Positions 9,839 through 21,293 of a stretch of DNA of 64,000 bases are shown here, piece after piece. Every line of letters begins with the position of its first letter. Position 1 is the first letter of the stretch. Origin of the DNA: Zygnema cylindricum (taxonomy: Eukaryota > Streptophyta > Zygnematophyceae > Zygnematales > Zygnemataceae); NCBI GenBank assembly GCA_037447655.1, contig JBBHKE010000883.1, forward strand, positions 64,001 to 128,000. The letters are read 5' to 3'. The notes beneath the pieces were generated by a model. It had not been told where the DNA came from. It was given only the letters and a program-made list of their open reading frames with translations, and did not search any database. Position numbers and translations under genes: made by a program.

Positions 9839-10789
9839 TGTAATTCTGTGACCTCCATTTGTCCACATAATGTCTATCTTATAAAAAGACTCTAGGATAA
9901 TATTTGCACTTTTGAATTTGGCAATGAATAAGTGCCACCTTTGCACGCAAAAACTCTAACCGACTATACCGCTCTCTAGCATGGACTCCCCTGAGTCGGC
10001 AGCAAAAAGAATCACTGAAATTGCTCACATGACAATTAAGTTATGCCGACCAAATATGGCATATAAATACAAAAGCACTCTAGAAGAGAGGCGGCTACCT
10101 TAAAATTTCCTAAGTCCTAAGCTCACTCTCTAAATCTAGTACTAGTGTACCCTAACTAATCAAATGAGTGTAAAGTACAATAAGATACAGGTATTGTTGT
10201 ACTTCTTGGAGGGCTATAGTACGGCACGGCGGCTCCGCTGACGCGTGTCCGTTCTTGAGCCGTAGTTGCTCCCCTTGTAGTATCTGCTGTCCAACCATAT
10301 CTCGCCACGTGTCGTCTGCCGACATTGGCTTGGAAACCGCCAAATGTCCACTCCGGAATTATGGCTCCTCTGCGATCCGTCGATTGCGAACGATATTTGA
10401 TTTCGTCCGTTGAAATTAGATGTCGTTTCGTTTATTTCGTATGGTACATTATTTTATGAGCTATTGTACGTTTCATGTTCATTTTGTTCTGTATGTGTCG
10501 TCGCGTCACTATCTAAATATTTATCACATACAACATACGTAACGCTTCATGAAGACCTATTGGATAAAGCGAACGGCTACGCCATACGATAGTTATTCAG
10601 AGGTCACATTATCAATTTTTGCTTCTGGCAGGTTATCTTTTGTAGGGGCTGTTTCTTTTGCTTGTCTTTTTATCTGCTTAGGACAGCCTTGGCTGCCTGC
10701 CAGCTCTCAATGAATACGACAAGTATGAGAATTATAGAATGACCATAGACTAACAAAAGAGATAGAATACAAAATACACTTTTTCAACA
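9839..10789 (-). repeat. B1 copia element, 3' LTR
   Basis: Minus-strand LTR of 951 bp beginning TGTTGAAAAAGTG at 10789 and ending ...ACAGAATTACA at 9839. A purine tract (AATAAAGGGAG) lies just outside its start, so it is a 3' LTR. It carries CACGTGGC near 10306, a TATAAATAC box near 10070, the GACTC-hairpin near 9990 and a degraded tRNA-like module at 10546-10615. Confidence 0.75.
10546..10615 (+). ncRNA. tRNA-like module in B1 LTR (degraded)
   Basis: Antisense to the LTR. D-arm-like TATTGGATAAAGCG followed by AACGGCTACGCC, as in other family members. The B-box position (near 10598) is badly eroded. Confidence 0.4.
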
Positions 10790-12101
10790 CTCCCTTTATT
10801 TTCTAGTCTATCTTTTGCTTGAGTCCACACTTCTCCCTACAAAATATCAATTTGGAAAAAAGAACCGGCTAAGTCATCATATCTGCTACCATTTCTCCAT
10901 CCGGTCTATATTCCAAACTAATTATTTTATTCTCAACCATCTCTTTAACAAAGCTCGAACGAATATCTATATGCTTTGCTTTAGAGTGACGCTTAGGATT
11001 TCGTGCAATTGCAATCCAGCTTGATTATCACAAAATATCTTTTGCACTTCACTCTTCATGTATCCAAGTTCTTGAAGCAAAGATTTCATCCACATTAATT
11101 TTTTCACAGCTGAACAAATGGCCATATACTCAACCTCCATGGTGGACTGAGCAATGACCTTTTGTTGCTTACTACTCCAACAGCAAGCCCCATTCCCAAC
11201 ATACAGCACATACCTAAAATTACACCTCCTCATCGAAGCATCCCCATAACTGGCATCACTCTAAGTGGTGATGTCAGTATTTTTCCCTCCCAAATGGAAC
11301 TGCATATCTCTCGTTCTTATCAAGTATCGAAAGCCGCGTGGCGCTTAAGGCAGGTGGTGCTTTAGCTGGAGCGGGGCTTATGACCGTTTTGAACGCTTCC
11401 CAATCTTTCTTCTTAGGATCATTCAGTCTCCCACTTAATATCCCAAAAACTGTTGCTATTCAAGACGAGTACAGTTCATAAATTAGATCAAACTAGCGAA
11501 AACATGTCTGTATGGAATAGATTGCATAAACTCGCTTTCCTCAAGTCCTAACTTGTTATCCTAGATCAAGACTCCCTCTTCTGAGCTCCTCTCATTTCTT
11601 TTCTTTAAGTCCATTCGAGTCGTATAACTATATGCTTTATCCATTTGAGAGTTTTCAAGCATATTTTCTACTACTTTTTTTGAGCTAGTCTAATTGTTTT
11701 CTTCTCTATATCCCTCTCCATCTTAATTCCCAAAATATACTTTGCCTCCTACAAATCTTTCATTTCAAATCTACTCTTTAGATCGTTTTTCAATCCATTA
11801 ATTTTCTCCATTGATTTACTCATCATCAACATAGATGGCAATGAAAATTATACCTTCCACGTCCTCAAATAGATAGATGGAATGATCAAAATTGATTCGG
11901 ATATATCCCAAACTCCTCAAAACTCGTCCAGCTTCTTGTTGCATTGGCGTGGAGCTTGCTTTAGTCCATAAAGAGACTTTATCAATCTGCACACCTTACT
12001 TTCTTCTCATTTCTCCACAAATCCTTCCGGCTGTCGCATAAAGATCTCTTTTTCTAATTCTTCGTGTAAGAAATCGATTTTGATGTCAATCTGGTGCAAT
12101 T
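10790..12101 (-). pseudogene. B1 copia pol fragment (RNase H and RT)
   Basis: Minus-strand remnant of a Ty1/copia polyprotein. RNase H motifs lie at 11233-10967 (CCWSSKQQKVIAQSTM, EVEYMA, FCDNQA). The RT palm YVDD is recognisable near 11835, followed at once by a stop and a deletion. RT finger motifs (QIDIK, GLKQAPRQ) run to 12101, where a C-type LTR interrupts. Many stops and frameshifts; it is dead. About 65 bp at 11328-11393 have no counterpart in other copies and look like a small GC-rich insertion. Confidence 0.8.
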
Positions 12102-12264
12102 TGTAGAAATTAATTGTTTTTTTTAGTATAATCTAGGTCTAAAATGAAATGCAATAAAAAAGGTAAGGCCTCTAACTCCTCTCTTCAGCTCCCACACTTG
12201 TTGCTGTCACTGAAGGTTGAAGAGGGAGCTAAAGCCATGGCTGCTTGTGCTATCCAGAGAGAGT
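12102..12264 (+). repeat. C-type LTR, first 163 bp (left part of split C1 5' LTR)
   Basis: Begins TGTAGAAATTAAT, like the K and solo C-type LTRs, and matches them through GAGCCATGGCT-like sequence to about 12264, where an A-family LTR end starts. The missing ~895 bp of a C LTR lie at 24577-25471, on the far side of the A element. The two flanks overlap by about 15 bp rather than by a clean 5 bp, so the join is likely but not certain. Confidence 0.6.
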
Positions 12265-13168
12265 AAAAAAATTTTGTGGTCTCCATTAACCCACAGAATA
12301 AATAGCCTATGTAAAGCCTATAGGATAATATTTGACCCTTTCAATTTCGCACTGAATAAGTGCCGCCCAGGCACACAAATATTCTGACCACCCTCACCCC
12401 GTGAGGACAAGACTCCCCTGAGTCAAACGTAAAAAGAATCAGTGAATTTGCTCTCTTGAGCAGTAAGTTATGGCTGGCCAAATATAGCCTATAAATACAA
12501 AAGGTCACATGGAGAGAGGCGCCTCAAATACGCCAAGTCCCCTAACTCCTACTCACTACTACTTACTACTTTACTTTCGGCCAATAAAAAGAGTGTATAG
12601 CACAAGAAGGTACAGTGGCCGATTGTACTTCTTGTACGACCATTATACATGATGGCCTTCTGGTTGACACTTGTCAACATGGGAGTCATCGTTCCTCCTC
12701 CCATCCTTTACGGTGTCTAATGATGTGGCGCCACGTGGAGCAAAGCGCCGCTATGTTTGAAAGCCGCCAAATATTCATTTGGGTTTGGCGGGGGCGAAGA
12801 CGTCCGTCCGATCATGTATTTTACACGGCTACATTCGCGTCCGCAAGTGCTGTTTGACTATAAATGTTGTTTTGTCAATTTTGGTATTTTTTAATGAAAG
12901 AGATGTTTTGTGTAACACTTTAAATACATAATGAACTGAGTATGTGCATCGTTTTGTATACGCCTTAATGGTTAAGGTATACGTCTATGTCGTACTTCAC
13001 AGACCTTGGTTCAAATCTGGACTTGGGCAACATTTTGGCAATCTATTAATCTATCTGCCTGTCTACTTGTTTTTTTTTGACTATGGCGGTAGCCATGGTG
13101 ACTCTCTCTCTCTCTCTTCACTCTAGAGTCTAAATTAAAAAGTGAATAGTAATTACTTTTTTTCAACA
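12265..13168 (-). repeat. A-host 3' LTR
   Basis: Minus-strand LTR of 904 bp starting TGTTGAAAAAAAG. It contains a CT microsatellite near 13103-13120, CACGTGG near 12739, a TATAAATAC box near 12495 and the GACTC-hairpin near 12415. The tRNA-like module is listed separately. Confidence 0.75.
12959..13030 (+). ncRNA. tRNA-like module in A-host 3' LTR
   Basis: Antisense to the LTR. D-arm GCCTTAATGGTTAAGG with a 4-bp stem, then an anticodon-like arm (TACG/CGTA) and B box GGTTCAAATCT. A TTTT run follows within 15 bases. Confidence 0.55.
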
Positions 13169-15142
13169 CTCCCCTTAATTCTTAGTCATCTTTTAATTTA
13201 AGTCAAGAATTTTCACCGCAATATTTTAACTTAGGAGAAGGTACCTGTTTTGTTAACATGTCTGCAATCATCTCTTTTTCACTTTTATAAACCAATTTAA
13301 TTATTTTATACTCAACCTTCTCTCTTACAAAGCTTAGTCTTATATCCATATGTTTAGCTTTGAAATGGTGTTTTGGATTAGCTGCGATAGAGATAACAAC
13401 TTGATTATCACAAAAGACATTCTGAGTCCCAGATTTCATGAACCCAAGTTATTCGAGTAGAGATTTTACTCACAATAATTCTGTAGTGGCAACACATGAA
13501 GCCATGTATTCTGCCTCTATAGTGGTCTGAGCAACTACTTTTTGTTGTTTGCTACTCCAACAACATGCACTAGATCCATTTTGCAACACATATCCAGTTG
13601 TACATCGTCTCAAAGGCACATCCCCATTACTACCATCACTCCAAGCGGTGATGTCTCTGTGCTCCCCTCCCAAATGCAACCATAATTCCCCTTTTCCCAC
13701 CAAATATCTCATCACTCTTTTGGCTGCTTCCTAGTCTCTTTTCCTAGGTTCATTTAGACTTCTACTGAGAACACCTACAGCCGCAGCTATGTCCGAACGT
13801 GTACATTTCATAAAGTAAATTAAACTGCCTACAATTTGCCTATAAAGAATTCCTTCCATAAACCTCTTTTCTTCCTCATCCATCTTATCATTCAAAATCG
13901 ATATCCCTCCCTCTTCACTCCCCTGCGATACTTTCTTTAGATCCATGGGAGTGGTACACCCATTTGCTTTCTCCATCTAAAACTTTTCTAGCATATTACC
14001 GATAACTTCTTTTTGAGTGAGTCTTATAATTCTATTCCCTCTATCCCTCTCCATTTGAATCCCCAAAATATATTTAGCTTTGCCGAGATATTTCATGTCA
14101 AATTGACTTCTTAGGTCCTGTTTGAGTTTATTAATTTTATCTAAGGACTTTCTTAAGACTAACAAATCATCAACATAAGTAGCAATAAATATCACTCCAT
14201 TTTCATCCTCAAATATGTATATGGAGTGAACTGAACTTATTCTAATATATCCCAAACCTGAAATTCGTCCAATTTTATGTTCCATTGCCGCGGGGCTTGC
14301 TTAAGGTTATAAAGTGAATTTATCAGTTTGCACACCTTGCTTTCTTCTCCAATTTCCACGAATCCTTCCGGTTGCCTCATGTGGATTTCTTCTTCCAACT
14401 CTTTGTGTAAGAAGGCGGTCTTAATATCCATATGGTGTATTTCCATATCCTCAGTTGCGGCTAAACTTAAGAGGATTTTGACAGAAGGGAATCTGCCTAC
14501 GGGTGCAAAGGTTTCTTCATAGTCTATTCATTCTTTCTGAGTATAACCTTTAGTAACCAACCTAGCCATATATCTTTCAATGGTGTTATATGGGTTTAGT
14601 TTAAGCTTAAAAACCCACTTACATCTAATCGGTTTTCTGTCCGGTGGACAATCTACAAACTCCCATGTATTGGATTCCAAGAAAGATGCCATTTCTTCAT
14701 TAATGGTAGTGATCCACCGGCTGCTTTCTAGAATATTTATGGCCTCTAAGTATGTCCGAGGTTCTTCTGGGTTAGACATCTTTGTGAGTTTGTTATTTAC
14801 ATGTCTTTCTTGAAGCCGTTTACTACTTCTTTTTCCTCCTTCAAAATATGACGCTGGTATGGAAAGCATCCTCGCGTTTCGTTTAGGAAGAATTTCATCT
14901 CCCCTATCTTCTAATTCCGGTGTTTGATCAAGTTCCTTGTCAATTTCCACTCTATATTATGGTGTTACCTCGTATGTTGTCTTTTTGTCTTTCTCTTTTG
15001 GCACATCTGCTGTTTTTTCTTTCTCCCTATCTTCTTTCTCTTCATTTCCCAAGTCAAAGTCAGAATACTGACCCGATTCAAATATGAATTTGACTTCTTT
15101 GTTATATTTGAATGGATCAATAGACTTTACTTCATTCATCAC
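13169..15142 (-). pseudogene. A-host integrase C-terminus, RT and RNase H
   Basis: The distal half of the A-host polyprotein, minus strand. Integrase C-terminal region is at 15142-14528 (ending [12 protein letters not shown]). RT is at about 14520-13977, including the YVDDLLVL palm motif near 14170. RNase H is at 13976-13203 (SRSLNEPRKRD, CCWSSKQQKVVAQ, FCDNQV). At least six stops or frameshifts break it. Its left end continues into the 3' LTR through a purine tract (AATTAAGGGGAG). Its right end meets the A1 5' LTR exactly where integrase would continue at 21294. Confidence 0.8.
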
Positions 15143-16021
15143 TTTTGAAAAGAAGTAATTATTATTCACTTCTTAATTTAGACTCTAAAGTGAAGAGAGA
15201 GAGAGAGTCACCATCGTTGCAAAAGATTTTCTGACAGATTGATAGATTACCAAAATGTTGCCCTAAACAGGATTTGAACCTCGGTCTTTAGAGTACTATG
15301 TAGACATATGCCTTCACCATTTAGGCGTTAATGAAACGATACACGTATGTGGTTCGGTATTTAATTAAAGTGTTACGCAAAACGTCACTTTCACTTAAAC
15401 CTACTAAAATTGACGAAACGTCATCTATAATCAAACGACGCTCGCGGACGCGAATCTAACTGTGGAAAATACATCTTCGGACGAACGTTGTCGCCCTTGC
15501 CAGACCCGAATGAATTTTCGGCGGATTTCGGATATAGCGGCGCGTTGTGCCACGTGGTGCCACGTCATTAGACGCCGAAAAGGATAGGAGGAGGAATGAT
15601 GGCTCCCAAGTTGACAAGTGTCAACTAGAAGGCCATGTTGTACAAAGACCGTAGAATAAGTACAATCGGCCACTGTACCTTCTTGAACTATACACTCTTT
15701 TAATTGGCCTAGGGTAGAGTCGTAGGTAGTTCGGAGTAGGAGTTAAGGGACTTAGCGTGTTTCAGGCTCCTCTCTCTAGATGACCTTTTGAATTTGTAGG
15801 CCATCTTTGGCCGGCCATAAATTACTGCTCGAAGAGCAAATTCAGTGATTCTTTTTGCGTTTGACTCAGGGGAGTCTTCTCCTCACAAAGGTACAGGTGG
15901 TCAGAATATTTGTGTGCCTGGGCGGCACTTATTAAGTGAGAAAGTGAAAGGGGCAAATATTATCATAGAGGCTTTACATAGGCTCCTAATTTTGTAGGTT
16001 AATGGAGACCTCAGAATTTTA
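15143..16021 (+). repeat. A1 5' LTR
   Basis: 879 bp beginning TTTTGAAAAGAAG (TG eroded to TT) and ending CAGAATTTTA. It carries CCACGTGG twice near 15551-15565, a GTAC inverted repeat near 15638-15692 and the GACTC-hairpin near 15862. The Gag ATG lies at 16002, 20 nt inside the end. Confidence 0.75.
15256..15332 (-). ncRNA. tRNA-like module in A1 5' LTR
   Basis: Antisense to the LTR. D-arm ACGCCTAAATGGTGAAGGC and B box GGTTCAAATCC (read on the minus strand, 15279-15269). Confidence 0.5.
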
Positions 16022-17156
16022 GGTTATAGGCCCACCCTCTAGAGTGCCCATATTTAATGGATCTGACTTTATTTATTGGGAAATGATGATGGAGGGAGAA
16101 CTTTTTGAGAAGCACCTATGGGGCACAGTGTCCGGGCAAATTTGATGTCCACCTCCACGTGGGTTTGGAGAAACACGTTTTTCTGGCGCCTCCAACACCA
16201 CTGCCACCATCAAGAACGATAACGAGGAAGGGAAGGAGATAATTATGGAAGGAGAAAAGGGAAGAGTTGCTTGTCGTGGGACTCTATTGTCAAGGATGAT
16301 ACCGGCAGCAACACCACCAGCAATGTTGAAAGGGAGTCAGACCGAACGGTCAGAATATGAAAATTGGAACTATAAAGACAAGGTGGCTAAGCTTTTAATT
16401 CTCAATAGTGTAGTGATAGGTATTGCCATTCCTCTTATGCATGTTAGACCTCCTCTCAGATTTGGGTATCTCTTGTAAACAAATATAAGAGTGGGTCATT
16501 GCAGCATCAATAGTTGGTAGAAAATATGATTTCAGCTTATACTTACAAGGGAGGAAGTATCTATGATTATTACAATGACTTAGAAGCATTATTTAGAGAA
16601 CTAAAGAGCGCACGTACCTCAAGGTTTGAGAGACAAAGAGTAAATACACTGATAATGAAACTAGCTGAAGAGTATGAGAATATCATTAATTGGTTGCAAG
16701 ATCTAGATGATAGCAATTGGAATTGGGATGATACAGTGGGGATGATTTTAGTGAGAGAGAGTACCATAGAACTTAGGATAGGAAGTCCGAGTGTTCTAGC
16801 ATTGGCGGCAGGATTTGATTGGCGGAAGCGTGATGAGGAAAAAGGAAAGGATCCGTATCGAAACCTTGGAGGAAAAAGACAAGGAGGTGGCACATTTGAT
16901 CGAGAAGGAAGAGGTGCTCCTCGAGGTGGATTATGTCAATTCTACAAGCAGCCGGGACTTTATATAGCAGGTTGTGTCAAGCTTGCGGATCTCCGATTGA
17001 AAGATGGACAAGGTTCCCCAAAAGATGGAGGAATGAAAAAGGCTTTTGTGACTCAAGTTCACGAAGAGGAAGAAGATGACGTAACCGAACTGGAAGAGGA
17101 GCTTGCAGAGCTTCTTCTTAAACCAAAAACCATTAAGAAGCATACAGACATTCTAT
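16002..17156 (+). pseudogene. A1 gag
   Basis: Copia-type Gag: N-terminal MFNG/FIYWE-like motif, then a helical region (IGIAIPLMHV, MVENMISAYTYKGGS) and a degraded CCHC knuckle (CQFYKQPGLYIAGC; second Cys and the His are lost). An acidic linker follows (HEEEEDDVTELEEELAE). The start codon sits in the LTR and the seventh codon is already a stop, because the LTR terminal CA has become TA. A frameshift near 16475 divides the two halves. A 214-codon frame (16514-17158) is the longest surviving part. Confidence 0.8.
16022..16036 (+). other. A1 primer-binding site (half-tRNA iMet)
   Basis: GGTTATAGGCCCACC follows the LTR directly. It differs by one base from the complement of the anticodon arm of plant initiator tRNA-Met. 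Confidence 0.7.
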
Positions 17157-20100
17157 AGAGAGAAAAGTGTGCCTTCGGAGGTAAGAGGGATCCACCTGAG
17201 GATGTGTGGATCATAAAATCAGGGCCTCAATGCATATGTGGAAGGATAATAGGTGGTTTACTAAATTAGGAAGAATTCAAACAGTTGAGATAAAAATACG
17301 GAGATGGTAGAGTAAAAACTACAAACTTTGTTGGATCGGTTGAATTAAAAGTTCTAGTTGATAGAAAGGCTTCAATTGTAACACTCTCAAATGTTCTTTT
17401 TATTCCATAGCTTAGCAAGAATCTAGTCTTTACAGCTGTTCTAGATGAAAAAGAGTTCGAAACTAGAACTTAGAAAGGAATCTTCGCAGCTAGCTTTGAT
17501 AATGAGGTTTATTTCATAGCTGAAAAGGGTAGTTAAGGAATGTTCAGAATTGTACTTTGCAATGAAAAAGGTGTTCTCTACTCGTGTGGAAGTGATATGA
17601 TGCTTTGGCACAAAAGAATAGGGCATTTGAATCTAGATAGATTAAAGAAAATGAAGAAAAAGGGAATAGTGGATGGAATTCAGTTTGAAGATGATGAGAC
17701 CTCAGATGATTGTAGTGGATGTGCCCAACGGAATATTAATAGACTTCTATTTCCAAAGGAAACCACATTTATAAGAGAGAAAGTATTAGACCTAGTTCAC
17801 ATTGATGTTTGGGGACCAGCTAAGTATGTTTCACATTGGGGGAAAAGATGGATGCTAACCATTACAGATGATTGGTCTAGATACACTAAGGTATATTTCC
17901 TTAGACATAAGTCAGAGGTACTAAGATGTTTCAAAGTATACAAAGTATGGAGTGAAAAATTACATGAAACCTTAATAAAAGAGTTAAGAAGTGATAATGG
18001 GAAAGAATACACCTCAAAGGAATTTGAAGAATTTCTTAAAGAAGAAGGAATCCATCATGAGAAAACTATTCCTTATAATCTGGAACAAAATGGAGTAGCA
18101 GAAAGAGTGAATAGAACTTTAGGAGATATATCGAGAAATATGCTAATTGATAAGTGAATAGATTGCAGTTTTGGGCTGAGTCTATGAACTATGCTAACTC
18201 TATCAAAAATAGAGTGCTAACTTTGGCAAATAAGGAGGAAACTTCGTATAAAAGGTGGACTAAAAGAAAACCAGATTTGTCTAGTTTGAGAGTGTTGGAA
18301 GTGAAGTCTACAGTTTGGATTCCGATAAGACTAAATGGAATTTAGAGGGAAAAGGGAAACCAGGATATCTTGTAGGATATGATGAGAGCACAAAAGGATA
18401 TCGAGTATATGACTTGAAAAAGAAAGATATCATTTTGGTAAAACATATAGTGGTGATGAATGAAGTAAAGTTTATTGATCCATTCAAATATAACAAAAAA
18501 GTCAAAATCAGATTTGAATCGGGTCAATATTCTGACTTTGACTTGGGAAATAAAGAGAAGGAAGACGGGGAGAAGGAAAAATCTGCAGATGTGCCAAAGG
18601 AGAAGGACGGAAAAAAAACATCCGAGGTAACACCACAATACGAAGTGGAAACCGACGAGGAACTTGATCAAACATCGGAATTGGAAGATAGGGGAGATGA
18701 AATTCTTCCTAAACGAAACCCGAGGATACCTTCCATACCGGCGTCAGATTTTGAAGGAGGAAAAAGAAGAAGTAAACGGCTTCAAAAAAAACATGTAAAT
18801 AATAAACTCACAAAGATGTCTCACCTAGATGAACCTCAAACATACTTAGAGGCCATAATTACCCCAGAAAGCAGTCGCTGGATCACTGCCATCAATGAAG
18901 AAATGGCCTCTATCATGGAAGCCAATATATGGAAGTTGGTAGATTGTCCACCGGACAGAAAACCGATTGGATGTAAGTGGGTTTTTAAGCTTAAACTAAA
19001 CCCAGATAATACCATTGAGTGATATTAGGCTAGGTTGGTTGCTAAAGGTTTTACTCAAAAATAACGAATAGACTATAAAGAAACCTTTGCACTCGTAGTC
19101 AGATTTCCTTTTGTCAGAATCCTCTAAAGTTTAGCCGCAGCTATGGATATGGAAATACACCACATGGATATTAAGACCGCCTTTTTACACGGAGAGTTGG
19201 AAGAAGAAATCTACACGAGGCAACCGGCAGGATTCGTGGAAAGTAAAGAAGAAAGCAAGGTGTGCAAACTGATAAATTCACTTTATGGCCTTAAGCAAGC
19301 CTCGTGGCAATGGAACATAAAATTAGGCGAATTTTTGACAAGTTTGGGATACATTAAAATAAGTTCAGATCACTCCATATATATATTTGAGGATGAAAAT
19401 AGAGTGATATTAATTGCTATTTATGTAGATGATTTGTTAGTCTTAAGCAAGACCTTAGATAAAATTAACAAACTCAAACAGGATCTGAGAAGTCGATTTG
19501 ACATGAATGATCTCGGCGAAGCAAAATATATTTTGGGGATTCAAATGGAGAGGGATAGAGGGAATAGAATTATAAGACTCACTCAGAAAGAAGCTATCGG
19601 TAATATGCTAGAAAAGTTTCAGATGGAGAAAGCAAATGGGTGTACCACTCCCATGGATCTAAAGAAAGTATTGGAGGGGAGTGAAGAGGGAGGGATATTG
19701 ATTTTGAATGATGAGATGGATGAGGAAGGAAAGAGGTTTATGGAAGGAATTCCTTATCGACAAATTGTAGGCAGTTTAATTTACTTTATGAATTGTACAC
19801 GTCCGGACATAGCCGCGGCTGTAGGTGTTCTCAGTAGAAGTCTAAATGAACCTAGGAAAAAAGAATGGGAAGCAGCCGAAAGAGTGATGAGATATTTGGT
19901 GGAAACAAGGGAATTATGGTTGCATTTGGGAGGGGAACACAGTGACATCACCACTTCAAGTGATGCCAGTAATGGGGATGTGCCTTTGAGACGATGTACA
20001 ACTGGATATGTGTTGCAAATTGGATCTGGTGCATGCTGTTGGAGTAGCAAACAACAGAAAGTAGTTGCTCAGTCCATTATGGAGGCTGAATACATGGCTT

Positions 20101-20417
20101 CATGTGCTACCACTTAAGAATTAATGTGGGTAAAATCTCTACTCGAAGAACTTGGGTTCATGAAAACTGTGACTCATAATGTCATTTGTGATAATCAAGT
20201 TGCTATCTCTATCGCAGCTAATCCAAAACACCAATTCAAAACTAAAGATATGGATATAAGACTAAGCTTTGTTAGAGAGAAGGTTGAGCAAAAAATAATT
20301 AAACTGGTTCATAAAAGTACTAATGAGATGATTGCACACATGATGACAAAATTGGTGGTTTCTCCTAAATTAAAATTTTGTAGAGAAAATTTTAGGCTTA
20401 AATTAAAAGTTGACTAA
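17157..20417 (+). pseudogene. A1 pol (protease, integrase, RT, RNase H)
   Basis: Broken copia pol. The protease DSG motif is degraded (IIKSGPQC near 17215). Integrase has the HHCC region (WHKRIGHLN...CSGCAQ, 17610-17735) and the D,D,E core (HIDVWG, RSDNGKEY, AERVNRT, 17790-18125). A stop near 18155 and a frameshift follow, then a 235-codon frame with the acidic integrase tail and RT fingers (18315-19022). RT palm YVDDLLVL is near 19425. RNase H motifs: SDASNGD, EAEYMAS, CDNQVAI, KDMDIRLSF. Stops at about 19021, 19062 and 20115 among others. The frame ends just before the purine tract at 20419-20430. Confidence 0.85.
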
Positions 20418-20569
20418 GAATTAAAGGGAGTCTTAAAAAGAAGTAATTATTATTCACTTCTTAATTTAGACTTTAGATTGAAGAGAGAGAGAGAGAGTCA
20501 CCATGGTTGCCGCCACAGTCTGAAAGAAACAGGCAGACAAGCAGACAGATTGATAGATTACCAAAATGT

Positions 20570-20642
20570 TGCCCTAAATAGGATTTTAACCATGGTCTTC
20601 AACGTACTATGTAGACATACGCCTTAACCATTTAGGCGTTAA
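20570..20642 (-). ncRNA. tRNA-like module in A1 3' LTR
   Basis: Antisense to the LTR. D-arm ACGCCTAAATGGTTAAGGCG forms a 6-bp stem; the B box is eroded to GGTTAAAATCC. Confidence 0.5.
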
Positions 20643-20960
20643 TGAAACGATACACGTATGTGGTTCGGTAATTAATTAAAGTGTTACGAAAAATGTCACT
20701 TTCACTTAAACATACCAAAATTGACGAAACATCATCTATAATCAAACGACGCTTGCGGACGCGAATCTAACCGTGTAAAATATATTATAGGACGGACGTT
20801 GTTGCCCTCGCCAAACCCGAATGAATATTTGGCGGCTCTCGGACATAGCGGCGCGCTGTGCCACGTGGCGCCACGTCATTGGACGCCGAAAAGGATAGGA
20901 GGAGGAACGATGGCTTCCAAGTTGACAAGTGTCTACTAGAAGGCCATGTTGTACAAAGGC

Positions 20961-21000
20961 CGTACAAGAAGTATTATCGGCCACTGTACCTTCTTGTACT
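20961..21000. promoter_or_regulatory. GTAC inverted repeat in A1 3' LTR
   Basis: Arms GTACAAGAAG and CTTCTTGTAC are perfectly complementary, about 100 bp upstream of TATTTATAA. The left arm includes CGTACAA, the core recognised by SBP-domain transcription factors. This is the cleanest example of an inverted repeat seen in the other LTRs. Confidence 0.5.
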
Positions 21001-21293
21001 ATACACTTTTTTGATTGGCCTAGGGTAGAGTAGTAGGTAGTTGTGAGTAGGAGTTAAGGGACTTAGCGTGTTTGAGGCTCCTCTCTCCAGATGAATTTTT
21101 GTATTTATAAACCATCTTTGGCCAACCATAACTTACTCCTCAGGGGAGCAAATTCAGTGATTCTTTTTGCGTTTAACTCAAGGGAGTCTTGTCCTCACAA
21201 AAGTGTGGGTGGTCATAATATTTGTGTGCCTGGGCGGCACTTATTGAGTGAGAAAGTGAAAGGGGCAAATATTATCCTAGAGGCTTTACATAG

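Larger units (their letters stand above)
15143..21293 (+). mobile_element. A1, A-family copia element nested in A-host
   Basis: Plus-strand element: 5' LTR 15143-16021, half-tRNA primer site, gag, pol, purine tract and a 3' LTR truncated at 21293. It lies head-on within the integrase region of A-host. Interior motifs occur in the Ty1/copia order. All coding frames are broken. Confidence 0.8.
20431..21293 (+). repeat. A1 3' LTR, truncated
   Basis: Starts TCTTAAAAAGAAG after purine tract AATTAAAGGGAG. Its last ~50 bp are missing where A-host integrase resumes. It has CCACGTGG at 20860, TATTTATAA near 21101 and the GACTC-hairpin near 21176. Confidence 0.75.

Noticed and set aside
12615-12857. 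Conserved ~80-codon frame in A-family LTRs (also 15431-15673 and 20742-20984), starting MADCTSCT or similar
   Set aside because: It recurs in three A LTRs in antisense, but it covers the GTAC repeat and G-box region, differs freely in protein sequence, and is better explained by shared LTR descent.
16931-17143. Antisense ORFs over gag and pol throughout the copia elements
   Set aside because: They mirror conserved coding on the other strand and have no independent features.
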